A stretch of DNA of 64,000 nt from CAYLMG01 sp964493425 (GTDB lineage Bacteria > Planctomycetota > Phycisphaerae > Sedimentisphaerales > Anaerobacaceae). The notes below the pieces were generated by a model. That model did not search any database, had not been told where the DNA came from, and saw only the letters and a program-made list of their open reading frames with translations. This document shows positions 54,318-62,812 of this stretch, in pieces (position 1 is the stretch's first letter; the number at the start of each line of letters is the position of its first letter). The position numbers and the translations under genes are program-made. Location of the stretch: positions 124,001 to 188,000 of the forward strand of contig CAZBMW010000001.1 of assembly GCA_964493425.1 (NCBI GenBank), read 5' to 3'.

Positions 54318-54356
54318 GGGATAGGTAAGCCTTTGGTAACAAAGGCTGCCTATCCC
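54318..54356 (+). terminator. Two-part hairpin after the Dps-like gene
   Basis: Nested stems GGGATAGG/CCTATCCC and AGCCTTTG/CAAAGGCT with a GTAA loop and small internal bulges. It follows the stop codon by about ten bases; the T-rich tail is weak. Confidence 0.55.
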
Positions 54357-54435
54357 TGTGTTTGTCATCTGGCTGTATAAAAAAAATCTGCCCGGCAGAT
54401 ATAGAATTATAAAGCTTGAAAAGGAGCTGATAAAA

Positions 54436-54720
54436 ATGGCAGTTAAAAAAATTGAAGCAGAAGTGGCCCGGGCGTTTGGCAGGACTTTTGTAAAAGGCAA
54501 TATTCCTGAAATTAATCCTGTGCGCTGCTTGGGTTGCTCTCATTGTGCTGTTCTATGCAAAAAGCTCGGGCCAAATGTGCTGGAGATTAAAGACGGGATA
54601 GCAAAGGTTGTTAGGCCTGAAAATTGCATTGGTGACGGAGCCTGTATGATGGCTTGTCCTACCAAAGCTATCTTCCTGATGAGTAAATATGAACCCTCGT
54701 CCGCTCCTGATACAATATAA
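54436..54720 (+). CDS. 4Fe-4S ferredoxin
   Basis: About 94 residues with two cluster motifs, VRCLGCSHCAVLCKKLG (CxxCxxCxxxC) and NCIGDGACMMACPTKAI (second motif with CxxxxxCxxxC spacing). The second motif lacks the central Cys of a standard CxxCxxC, so one cluster may be 3Fe-4S or differently bound. An upstream in-frame ATG at 54358 falls in the hairpin region. The chosen ATG has AAGGAGCT before it. Likely electron donor in the iron/oxidative-stress set with the ferritin. Confidence 0.85.
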   Translation: MAVKKIEAEVARAFGRTFVKGNIPEINPVRCLGCSHCAVLCKKLGPNVLEIKDGIAKVVRPENCIGDGACMMACPTKAIFLMSKYEPSSAPDTI

Positions 54721-54755
54721 GCACCTTTAGTGAACCAATGGTGATTTTTATAAGA

Positions 54756-54791
54756 CGTAGAATCGCCAGGGTAAAGCCTGGCGATTCTACG
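54756..54791. terminator. Perfect 15-bp hairpin between convergent genes
   Basis: CGTAGAATCGCCAGG and its exact complement flank a six-base loop GTAAAG. It sits between the ferredoxin gene and a minus-strand gene and probably stops transcription from both sides, although no T-run follows. Confidence 0.5.
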
Positions 54792-54885
54792 AACAGAGTG
54801 TTATTGTATCAGGTTGACTGATATATCTCTTAACAAGTAGTTTTACCAGGGCACACTTAAAGTATACCCGGCTATTTGTTTTGTA

Positions 54886-55122
54886 CTAAACAACAGATTT
54901 TCTTTTGCGGAACAGATAGAGAATAATACCCAGAGCTATTAAGCCTACCAGTCCGTTTTCGCCCAGAGTGCTAATTAAAGTGGTCAGATTGGTAACAATT
55001 CCGGAGGTGAAGGGCACATGCTGACCGAAGAGGATTTCTACTGTGATTCCGAGGGCAATCAGCAGTAAAAAGATTTCGGTGACTTCGCCCAGCCATTTTT
55101 TAATTTCCTGTAAAAAATTCAT
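54886..55122 (-). CDS. Small membrane protein, two TM segments
   Basis: 78 residues with an amphipathic start MNFLQEIKKWLGEVTEI, a first helix IFLLLIALGITVEILFG, a polar loop, and a second helix GLVGLIALGIILYLFRKRK with a basic end. AGGAGAG eight bases before this ATG makes it preferable to the in-frame ATG seven codons upstream. No family recognised. Confidence 0.65.
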   Translation of the reverse strand: MNFLQEIKKWLGEVTEIFLLLIALGITVEILFGQHVPFTSGIVTNLTTLISTLGENGLVGLIALGIILYLFRKRKSVV

Positions 55123-55523
55123 CTTTTGCTCTCCTACTATCAAGTATTAAAAAGTTGGAAGCTCCAAACTTCCTGCAATTTTTTCGGCTTATCTTTTTGT
55201 ATTACTTCAATAATTCGTTCCCGAAAATATTAATATTTTTTCCTTAATGGAATCTTTTCCCGTTTAACTGTTTGTTGGTAAAAATAAGGGAAAATGGCGT
55301 TATCAGTATTGAAATTAGGGAAATAGAAATTTTTCGGATACAAACAAAGTAATATCAAACTAAATCGGAAGTAATTTTTTTTGGTGGATAAACCGGTGTA
55401 AATTTTTCATAAGTCAAAGCCACCTTGTCTGTTTTGCAGATTAGCCAAGCGGTTATTACAGCTAAAATAATAAAGAGATTGGGATAATTTATTTGTCAAT
55501 TGTTAATATAGACAAGTTTTAGC
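55123..55523. other. AT-rich intergenic stretch
   Basis: Divergent promoter region between two small membrane protein genes. Beyond the promoter listed next to the plus-strand gene, nothing is recognised. Confidence 0.4.
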
Positions 55524-55553
55524 TTGACTTCGTTTGTTAAAATAGGTTATAAT
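55524..55553 (+). promoter_or_regulatory. Sigma-70-type promoter
   Basis: TTGACT at 55524-55529 and a perfect TATAAT at 55548-55553, spacer 18. The expected transcription start, about seven bases on, coincides with the ATG at 55560, so the mRNA may be leaderless. Confidence 0.65.
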
Positions 55554-55559
55554 TATTTT

Positions 55560-55733
55560 ATGTTAGCTGACTTTATATCTTTTGCTTTACGCCTATCTGT
55601 CATAGTCACTTTTTGGGTGTTCATATGGCGGCTTGTAGTGCCCCGCACCCAATTTATGCGTTTATGTAGAGCTGCACTCCTTTTGACAGGGCTCTTGGGT
55701 ATTCTTGTCATTTTGAGGGTTGCAGGGCTGTAA
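55560..55733 (+). CDS. Small membrane protein, possibly leaderless
   Basis: 57 residues with two hydrophobic segments (FALRLSVIVTFWVFIWRLVV and AALLLTGLLGILVILRVAGL) joined by a short basic loop PRTQFMRLCR. The frame could start 12 codons upstream, but that would overlap the promoter. No family recognised. Confidence 0.5.
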   Translation: MLADFISFALRLSVIVTFWVFIWRLVVPRTQFMRLCRAALLLTGLLGILVILRVAGL

Positions 55734-56274
55734 ATTCACCTTTTGGTTTTTCTGGGTTGCTCTGTGCAATAACTGCTTATTTTAAGGCTTGTCAGCCCGT
55801 TAGTACATTAGAGGGCGATGATTCTAAAATCAAGCAGAGGTGTTACTTCTTTTTGACTCTGGGTTTACTCCTTGCTGGTTTTTTCGCTTTTGATTTGGTT
55901 TTTTTTCTTTTTGATTTGGTATCCGCAGGTTCGACGCATTTTTGTTGCCTTTCAAGGTATTATTTTAAATTTGAGATTTTGAAATTCAGTAACGTTTGGC
56001 TTTTTACGCATCCATTCTCTGGGCTCAGGGTAAAAGAGCTGGTAATTTTTCATTTATTGACAGGTGGAAAAATATTAATTATACTGCCTGTATGAACTGC
56101 GGGATAAATCCTGTTACAAGGGGAGTAATTGACATCGGAGGCTGTTTTTTTAATTATCGTTGAGGCGAGGGTGTGCATTTTGAGCTTAACGGCTTGTGGA
56201 TTTGTTTGTGTTTTTCAGCCGCTTTTAAAAGGCTTCTGTATAAAATAAAGACAAATGAAATAGATATAAAAATA
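55734..56274. other. Intergenic region before the trehalose operon
   Basis: A 112-codon frame at 55757-56095 has unusual composition (many Phe, Leu, Cys), no ribosome-binding sequence and no family resemblance, so it is not accepted as a gene. TTGACA at 56129-56134 with TAATTA at 56151-56156 (spacer 16) is a possible promoter for the trehalose gene. Confidence 0.35.
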
Positions 56275-58455
56275 ATGAGTAGATTGCTGATAGTTTCCAA
56301 CCGGCTGCCGGTAAGTGTCGCTAAGCGCGGCAGAAATCTTTCTTTTCAGCCCAGCGTGGGTGGTTTGGCGACGGGACTTTCGTCTTTTTGCAGTTCGCAC
56401 GACAGCCTCTGGTTCGGCTGGCCCGGTATATCGAAGGATATACTCTCAGAAAAGCAAAGGTTGCAGATTACTCAAAAGCTTAAAAAGCAGCGTTGCTATC
56501 CTGTTTTTCTTTCTGCAAAGGAAGTCCGCAATTATTATCAGGGTTTCTGTAACAAGACGATTTGGCCTCTTTTTCATTATTTTCCATTTTATACGTTATA
56601 CGAGGACCGCTACTGGCAGGCGTATAAACGTGTGAATAGAGATTTTTGCCAGGCTGTATTAAAAAAGGCCAAAAGCGGTGATTGTATCTGGATTCATGAC
56701 TACCAGCTTATGCTTTTACCTGCTCTCATACGCGAAAGGCTGCCCGATGCTAAGATCGGTTTTTTCCTTCATATACCTTTTCCGTCCTTCGAGTTGTTTC
56801 GTTTCCTGCCCTGGCGTGAAGAGATTCTTAGAGGACTTTTAGGTGCAGACCTTATAGGTTTTCATACGTATGATTATGTTCGACACTTTCTCAGCAGTGC
56901 AGCCAGAATCATAGGAATCGAGCATTCTATGGGATTGGTTACCATGGATAACAGGATTTTGAGGGTCGATGCATTTCCTATGGGTATCGATTACGAAAAG
57001 TTCTCAAATGCTCTCGGGGACATAAAAGTCTCGAGAAACCTGAAAATAATCCGCAAAAAAGTAGGTGATAGAAAAATAATCATATCAATAGACAGGCTGG
57101 ACTATACCAAAGGGATTATCCAGCGAATAGAAGCTTTTGACCTCTTTTTGTCGCAGAATCCTCAGTATAGAGAGAAGGTAACGTTAATACTTCTTGCTGT
57201 TCCTTCGAGGACCGGGGTTGAACACTATATAGAATTGAGACAGCGGCTCGAATCGCTCGTGGGAAGAATCAACGGAGAGCATGGGACAATCGGTTGGGTG
57301 CCAATCTGGTATTTATACAGGTTTGTGCCTTTTGAGAGACTTGCCGCACTTTATAATATCGCAGACGTTGCACTTGTTACACCTCTGCGTGATGGGATGA
57401 ATCTGATTGCGAAGGAATTTATAGCGACCAAGAAAGACGGCAAAGGCGTTCTCATTCTTAGTGAGATGGCTGGTGCCGTCAGTGAACTCGGAGAGGCGGT
57501 TGTTGTTAATGCTCAGAATAAGGCAGCTATAATCGAAGCCATAAAAAAGGCTCTCGAGATGCCGGTCGAAGAGCAAATCGAACGTAACAGATTAATGCAG
57601 TCCAGACTTTCACGTTATAACGTAATCCGGTGGGCCAATGATTTTAACCAGACTCTAAAAGATGTAAAAAAAACTCAGCAAAGGCTGTCTGTACGTTACC
57701 TTAATGAGACCCTCAAAGGGCAATTAATTAGAAAGTTTACAAAAAGCTCCAGAAGATTATTTTTACTTGATTATGACGGCACATTGGTGGGTTTTACGGG
57801 AAGGCCGAAACAGGCGGGACCTGATGTCGGCCTGTTAAAATTGCTGCGGGCCATACGTGGCGACAGAAAAAATGAGGTCGTAATAATAAGCGGCAGAGAC
57901 AAAGAGACGCTGGAAAAGTGGCTTGGAGAGCTCGCGGTCTCCCTGGTTGCCGAGCATGGTGCCTGGATTAAAGAGCGTGGTACAGACTGGCGGGTAATAG
58001 AGCCTTTGCGAAATGACTGGAAGCAGATTATAAAGCCTATCTTTGAGCTTTATACTGATAGAACGCCGGGCTCTTCCATTGAGGAAAAGGATTTTTCTCT
58101 TGTCTGGCATTTTCGCAGGGCAGATCCTGAACTGGCTTATGCCAGGACTCAGGAGCTGCGAGATACCATACTGAGTCTTACTGCTAATATGGGTGTAGGT
58201 GTTTTTGAGGGCAGCAAAATTCTTGAGGTAAAGAATATGGGTGTGGGCAAGGGAAGGGTTGCAAAACAGTGGCTTGAAAAACGGAGGAACAGTTTTATCC
58301 TTGCAGCAGGTGATGATTATACCGACGAGGATTTATTTTCTGTTTTGCCGGAAAAGGCATTTTCAATTAAAATCGGATATGGTATTTCAAAGGCACGTTT
58401 TAGTCTTGGTTCGGTTTATGAGATGAGATTATTACTTGAGCAGTTGGCAAAATAA
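56275..58455 (+). CDS. otsAB: Trehalose-6-phosphate synthase/phosphatase fusion (OtsA-OtsB)
   Basis: Residues 1-480 are a GT20 trehalose-6-phosphate synthase: SRLLIVSNRLPVSV, WFGWPGI, WIHDYQLMLLPALI, SIDRLDYTKGI and TPLRDGMNLIAKEF. Residues 510-726 are an HAD-family phosphatase: FLLDYDGTLVGF, VVIISGRDK, VAEHGAWI and AAGDDYTDEDLF. The fused protein would make trehalose from UDP-glucose and glucose-6-phosphate in the cytoplasm, as in plant and some bacterial fusions. An upstream ATG at 56173 in frame would add 34 unrelated residues; the chosen start gives the exact family N-terminus. The TreT-like gene follows after 21 bp. Confidence 0.95.
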   Translation: MSRLLIVSNRLPVSVAKRGRNLSFQPSVGGLATGLSSFCSSHDSLWFGWPGISKDILSEKQRLQITQKLKKQRCYPVFLSAKEVRNYYQGFCNKTIWPLFHYFPFYTLYEDRYWQAYKRVNRDFCQAVLKKAKSGDCIWIHDYQLMLLPALIRERLPDAKIGFFLHIPFPSFELFRFLPWREEILRGLLGADLIGFHTYDYVRHFLSSAARIIGIEHSMGLVTMDNRILRVDAFPMGIDYEKFSNALGDIKVSRNLKIIRKKVGDRKIIISIDRLDYTKGIIQRIEAFDLFLSQNPQYREKVTLILLAVPSRTGVEHYIELRQRLESLVGRINGEHGTIGWVPIWYLYRFVPFERLAALYNIADVALVTPLRDGMNLIAKEFIATKKDGKGVLILSEMAGAVSELGEAVVVNAQNKAAIIEAIKKALEMPVEEQIERNRLMQSRLSRYNVIRWANDFNQTLKDVKKTQQRLSVRYLNETLKGQLIRKFTKSSRRLFLLDYDGTLVGFTGRPKQAGPDVGLLKLLRAIRGDRKNEVVIISGRDKETLEKWLGELAVSLVAEHGAWIKERGTDWRVIEPLRNDWKQIIKPIFELYTDRTPGSSIEEKDFSLVWHFRRADPELAYARTQELRDTILSLTANMGVGVFEGSKILEVKNMGVGKGRVAKQWLEKRRNSFILAAGDDYTDEDLFSVLPEKAFSIKIGYGISKARFSLGSVYEMRLLLEQLAK

Positions 58456-58476
58456 AAAATTTGTTTAGGAGTTGTT

Positions 58477-59688
58477 ATGTTAAGTCTTGAACATTTTCGT
58501 CACATTGTACCTGATGAGACATTGGTAGAAATTTACGCAAGGGCAAGAGGTTTGTACGGCAGAAATATTGTTCATCTTAATGCTACTTATCAGGGAGGTG
58601 GAGTGGCAGAGATACTTTACTCTCTTGTTCTGCTGATGAATGATGTTGGTATAAATGCCGGCTGGAGAATCCTCCACGGCAGCCAGGAATTCTTTGAGAT
58701 AACAAAAAGCTTTCATAATGCACTGCAGGGTGCAAGACTGAATTTGTCCGAGAGGAAGAAACGTTTGTATCTGCAGGTTAACGACAATTTCTCGAAATTT
58801 ACACATCTGGACCACGATTGTGTAATTATTCACGACCCCCAGCCGCTTGCTTTAATCCGCTCGTACAGGAAAAGTCAGCCTTGGATATGGCGTTGCCATA
58901 TTGATTTGACCGAGCCTAATAAAGAGCTGTGGGATTTCCTTAAGGGCTTTTTGCTAAAATACGACCAGATTGTTTTTTCAAGCGAAAAATATTTCAAAGA
59001 GGATTTGCCTGTAGACCAGAGACTTATGTTTCCAGCTATCAATCCGCTCAGTCAGAAAAACAAAGAAATCAGCAATGAGATTGTTTTAGATCAGATGAAA
59101 AAAGTCGGTGTTCCGACGGACAAGCCTGTTATAACTCAGGTCTCAAGACTTGACCCCTGGAAAGATCCTGAAGGGGTGATTGACGTGTTCAAGCTGGTTA
59201 AAGAGAAAATCGACTGCAGATTGCTTTTCTGTTACAACGTGGCAAGTGACGACCCTGAAGGCCTGAGAATGTATGATAAGGTTTATCGCAAAGCCGACAA
59301 ATTTGCCAAAAAAGGTGACATACTTTTTGTCATCGGTAATAATGAGATGCTTGTCAATGCTGTCCAGAGATTTTCCAGCGTGGTAATACAAAAGTCTATA
59401 AGGGAAGGATTCTGCCTGTCTGTCACCGAGGCGATGTGGAAAGCTAAGCCTGTTGTAGCGTCAAATGTTGGTGGGATACCGGTCCAGATTGAGGATGGAA
59501 AGAACGGCTTTTTATTCAAGCCGAACGATATAAAAGGATTTGCCGACGAGATTGTGCATCTACTAAAAAATCCCGATGAGGCAAAAGATATTGGGCAAAA
59601 AGCCAAAGAAACGGCGAGACAGAAATTCCTTATAACAAGATTACTGTCGGATTATCTGTATATGCTGAATGCCATGTTGAACGAGTAG
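58477..59688 (+). CDS. treT: TreT-like trehalose-forming glycosyltransferase (GT4)
   Basis: GT-B enzyme of the trehalose glycosyltransferring synthase group. Seen are HLNATYQGGGVAEILYSLV, the acceptor-side loop of this branch, IIHDPQPLALIRSY, WRCHIDLTEPN, the donor domain start ITQVSRLDPWKDPEG, and EGFCLSVTEAMWKAKPVV with the Glu pair that binds the nucleotide sugar. TreT joins NDP-glucose with free glucose, and can run in reverse, to make trehalose. It shares an operon with the OtsA-OtsB fusion. The GTs in this branch are not all biochemically proven. Confidence 0.85.
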   Translation: MLSLEHFRHIVPDETLVEIYARARGLYGRNIVHLNATYQGGGVAEILYSLVLLMNDVGINAGWRILHGSQEFFEITKSFHNALQGARLNLSERKKRLYLQVNDNFSKFTHLDHDCVIIHDPQPLALIRSYRKSQPWIWRCHIDLTEPNKELWDFLKGFLLKYDQIVFSSEKYFKEDLPVDQRLMFPAINPLSQKNKEISNEIVLDQMKKVGVPTDKPVITQVSRLDPWKDPEGVIDVFKLVKEKIDCRLLFCYNVASDDPEGLRMYDKVYRKADKFAKKGDILFVIGNNEMLVNAVQRFSSVVIQKSIREGFCLSVTEAMWKAKPVVASNVGGIPVQIEDGKNGFLFKPNDIKGFADEIVHLLKNPDEAKDIGQKAKETARQKFLITRLLSDYLYMLNAMLNE

Positions 59689-59743
59689 CTTTATAGGTTT
59701 AGTTTATTTACACAGGCGATTGGAGGATTGAAAGGAGGCTTTA

Positions 59744-60793
59744 ATGTTGGGATTAATCAAAAGCTGGCAGGGGCTTATCTGGCTGTTCGGACTTGCTCTG
59801 GCATTTGGTCTTGTCGGCCATTACTTTATTTTTAGAGTATTGCTGAAAGTTAGCGGGCGGACGTCGAGTCCTGTGGATAATTCTTTCATTAATCATTGCT
59901 ATCGGCCTTTATTGTGGATGGTAGTTTTGGTTGTTGTCAGGTTGCTTTTACCCTATTCGCTTGGCGGCGGTGCTCTCGACACTGCCAGGCACATTTTCAG
60001 CCTTGCTATTATAGCTCTTGTTTGCTGGCTGATAATAAAAAGCACTTATGTTTTAGATGATTATATTTTGAATCGTTTTCAGGTTGACAGAAAGGACAAT
60101 CTCAGCGCCAGAAAAATCCATACACAATTGGGTGTTTTGAAGAGAATAGTAATTGTGGCAGTTGTTATTTTAGCACTTGGGACAATGTTGATGACCTTTG
60201 AGAAGGTACGTCAGCTTGGCACTACCATTCTGGCGTCAGCGGGTATCATTGGCCTTATAGTCGGTATGGCGGCTCAGAAGACCATAGGGACCTTTATAGC
60301 TGGTGTTCAGATAGCTTTTACCCAGCCGATTCGCATAGATGATGTTGTCATTGTTGAGAACGAATGGGGTCGAATAGAAGAAGTAACTTTGACCTATGTG
60401 GTTGTTAGGATATGGGATTTAAGGCGTCTAATTGTGCCTATAACCTATTTTATAGAAAAGCCGTTCCAGAACTGGACTCGAAAGACGGCAGATTTGCTTG
60501 GCACTGTGTTTATCTATGTTGATTATACGGTGCCCATCGAAGCTATTAGACAACAGCTGCAAAGTATCTTAAAGGAATCTGAGTTTTGGGATGGAAAGGT
60601 ATGTGTGCTGCAGGTTACCAATACCTCCGAGAAGACAGTTGAGCTGCGTGCTCTTATGAGTGCTTCGGATGCGTCAGCCGGCTGGGATCTTCGCTGCCAT
60701 GTTCGAGAGAAGCTGGTTGAGTTTATTCGCCAGAACTATCCTCAGTCTCTGCCGAAACTCCGGGTTGATTTACCCCAGCCTGTTAAGAGGTAA
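59744..60793 (+). CDS. MscS-family mechanosensitive ion channel
   Basis: Four or five membrane segments, then the MscS pore helix and cytoplasmic domain. GIIGLIVGMAAQKTIGTFIA is the Gly/Ala-rich pore-lining TM3, followed by FTQPIRIDDVVIVENEWGRI and WDLRRLIVPITYFIEKPFQN of the beta domain. At 349 residues it is nearer the YnaI group than minimal MscS. It opens under membrane tension during osmotic downshift. Following trehalose genes, it may release solutes that they produce. Confidence 0.93.
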   Translation: MLGLIKSWQGLIWLFGLALAFGLVGHYFIFRVLLKVSGRTSSPVDNSFINHCYRPLLWMVVLVVVRLLLPYSLGGGALDTARHIFSLAIIALVCWLIIKSTYVLDDYILNRFQVDRKDNLSARKIHTQLGVLKRIVIVAVVILALGTMLMTFEKVRQLGTTILASAGIIGLIVGMAAQKTIGTFIAGVQIAFTQPIRIDDVVIVENEWGRIEEVTLTYVVVRIWDLRRLIVPITYFIEKPFQNWTRKTADLLGTVFIYVDYTVPIEAIRQQLQSILKESEFWDGKVCVLQVTNTSEKTVELRALMSASDASAGWDLRCHVREKLVEFIRQNYPQSLPKLRVDLPQPVKR

Positions 60794-60857
60794 CAAAGTT
60801 TTGCCCTTAAAGTATTTATTTTATATCTCAAAGAACAACTGATAAGAAACAACTGTG

Positions 60858-61277
60858 TCAATCTCCATTGGGTAGCATACTTAATGTCCAGTACATATTT
60901 ACTGTTCTTATCGCCTCGACGAACTGCTTGTAATCGACCGGCTTTGTAATATAGCCCGCAACTCCCATTTCAAAGCTTTCGATTATATTCTGGTCAGCAT
61001 CGGATGTGGTTAATACTACCACGGGTATTTTCTTTAAGGTTTCATCATCCTTTATGTGTTTCAAAAAATCAAAGCCGTTCATCCGAGGCATATTCAGATC
61101 CAGAAGTATGACGCAGGGCTTCTCAACATCATCTTGCCTTAAATAATTCAGCCCGTCTTCGCCGTCGACTCGGTGTATTAATTCGTTTGTCACCTTGATT
61201 TCACTGAGGGCACGTTTTGTTGTCATCGCATCCACGTCGTCGTCTTCAACCAACAATATTGGTTTGGAGTTTCGCAT
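60858..61277 (-). CDS. Response regulator, receiver domain only
   Basis: CheY/Rcp1-like receiver of 139 residues: acidic pair in LLVEDDDVDAMTTKRAL, phosphoacceptor Asp in VILLDLNMPRMNGFDFL, Thr in VVVLTTSDADQNI and Lys in AGYITKPVD. No output domain. The Rcp1-type signature (VDAMTTKRAL, HRVDGEDGLNYLR) is typical of partners of phytochrome-like kinases. Its start lies inside the 3' end of the histidine kinase gene (32 bp overlap), so it is the cognate partner. Confidence 0.93.
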   Translation of the reverse strand: MRNSKPILLVEDDDVDAMTTKRALSEIKVTNELIHRVDGEDGLNYLRQDDVEKPCVILLDLNMPRMNGFDFLKHIKDDETLKKIPVVVLTTSDADQNIIESFEMGVAGYITKPVDYKQFVEAIRTVNMYWTLSMLPNGD

Positions 61278-62799
61278 GTTTTTTTACCTCCATTTTTTGC
61301 TTTGGCAAAGTAAAAAAGAATGTGCTTCCATGCCCTAATTTTGATTCCACCCATATTTGTCCATTGCACATTTCAATGATTTTTTTGACCATTGTAAGGC
61401 CTATGCCTGTGCTTTCGACTTCATCTCGTCTGGAAAGAGTCTGGAAAATTTTGAAAATCTTCTCGTAGTATTTTTCTTCTATACCGGCTCCGTTGTCGGA
61501 GACATAAAATTTCCAAAAATCGTTTTCTTCGACACAACCGATTTTGATAAGACCCTGTGGTTTATCTGTATATTTTATTGCATTACTCAGCAGGTTATGG
61601 AAAAGCTGGAGTAATCGTGTTTTTTCAGAGATGATAGTTGGTAATTTGTTTTCTACTTTTATTTCTATGTTCTCCGGTGGCGAAATGCTTGATATTACTT
61701 CTTCTACTACTTGATTGAGGTCAACTTGTTCTTTCACATTGCTGAACCGACCAACTTCAGAGTATTTGAGGATTCCGTTGATAAGCTCGCTCATTCGTTC
61801 CGTTCTTTGTATAAGAAGATTAAGTTTCTTTTGGCCCTGTTCATCCAGCCTGTCTTTATAATCTTCTACAATCATACCAGCCAGACTGCCAATAGCCCGT
61901 AGCGGAGCCCTTAGGTCGTGAGCTGCTATGTGGGCAAAATCAGCAAGTTCGATATTGGCTGCTATCAGTTTTTCTACTGTTTCTTCCAGTTCCTTGTTTA
62001 AGTTTTCCAGCTTTTTGTTGGCATTCATTAAATCCGCTGTGCGTTCCTTGACTCGAAGCTCCAGCTTTTCATTAAGATGTGTAAGTTCCAGGTCGCGTTC
62101 CTGTATCTCGTATAACATTTCATTAAAGGCATCGATTAGCTGACCTACTTCATCATTGTTGTTCTTTAGTGCTCGTGTTGAATAGTCCTTGTTTTCTGAA
62201 ACATCCTTTGCAACTCCGGCTAAGCTGAGGATTGGCCCGGAAATAATCTTCTGAAGTTTTGACGAGACAAGAAAGGTTGCAAATATTATAATTGCCGCGA
62301 TGGCTGACCCGATTGTTGCCGTTCTTGTTACTCCCCGTTTTATTTCGCTAAGGTCGCTTTTCAAGTAAATTGTACCGATTTTTTCATTGTCGAGTAAGAT
62401 GTTTTTTTTCATATTTAGGGAATAATGGGTTAAGCTATATAACACATCCTTAATTTGTAGAAGATGTAAACTTGTGTCGTTTGGGTCTTTATTAAAAATT
62501 GCTAAAGTGTCGTTGTCCTTGGTAGAAATTCGAGCATGAATAATAGAAGGAGCTGCACGGAGAGCGCTTAAAATCTCACGGGCATCATCGGCGTTTTCAT
62601 AAACCACAGCCGCTTTGGTATTATCAGCTATTATGGCTGCATGCGTTGAAAGGCTTGCCAGCATATTTTCCTTGGTGTCGAAGTATTCCCATGTGATAAA
62701 GGCACTTAGTCCAATAAGCAGCGCAGTAACACTTGTCAGCATTATTATTGCTGTTAGCTTGTTCTTTATTGTTATGTCTTGAAACCTGGGAATAATCAT
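61246..62799 (-). CDS. Membrane sensor histidine kinase (CHASE8-like, HAMP, HisKA, HATPase)
   Basis: TM1 at about 15-37, a periplasmic domain of about 110 residues with ADNTKAAVVYENADDAREIL, the CHASE8-like pattern, TM2 at about 155-175, HAMP, a coiled coil (about 235-290), then the H-box DFAHIAAHDLRAPLRAIGS and the ATPase with LFHNLLSNAIKYTDKP (N box), VSDNGAGIEEKY (G1) and STGIGLTMVKKIIEM (G2). It autophosphorylates on the H-box His and passes phosphate to the overlapping receiver. The YfiR-family gene lies 13 bp upstream, so periplasmic YfiR probably controls the kinase through the CHASE8 domain. Confidence 0.93.
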   Translation of the reverse strand: MIIPRFQDITIKNKLTAIIMLTSVTALLIGLSAFITWEYFDTKENMLASLSTHAAIIADNTKAAVVYENADDAREILSALRAAPSIIHARISTKDNDTLAIFNKDPNDTSLHLLQIKDVLYSLTHYSLNMKKNILLDNEKIGTIYLKSDLSEIKRGVTRTATIGSAIAAIIIFATFLVSSKLQKIISGPILSLAGVAKDVSENKDYSTRALKNNNDEVGQLIDAFNEMLYEIQERDLELTHLNEKLELRVKERTADLMNANKKLENLNKELEETVEKLIAANIELADFAHIAAHDLRAPLRAIGSLAGMIVEDYKDRLDEQGQKKLNLLIQRTERMSELINGILKYSEVGRFSNVKEQVDLNQVVEEVISSISPPENIEIKVENKLPTIISEKTRLLQLFHNLLSNAIKYTDKPQGLIKIGCVEENDFWKFYVSDNGAGIEEKYYEKIFKIFQTLSRRDEVESTGIGLTMVKKIIEMCNGQIWVESKLGHGSTFFFTLPKQKMEVKKHAKLQTNIVG

Positions 62800-62812
62800 A
62801 TTTCAACCCTAC

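Noticed and set aside
55757..56095. 112-codon plus-strand frame
   Set aside because: Odd composition, no ribosome-binding sequence, no recognisable domain; fits chance translation of AT-rich DNA.
56173..56274. N-terminal extension of the trehalose synthase
   Set aside because: The extra 34 residues do not match the family, which begins exactly at the downstream ATG.
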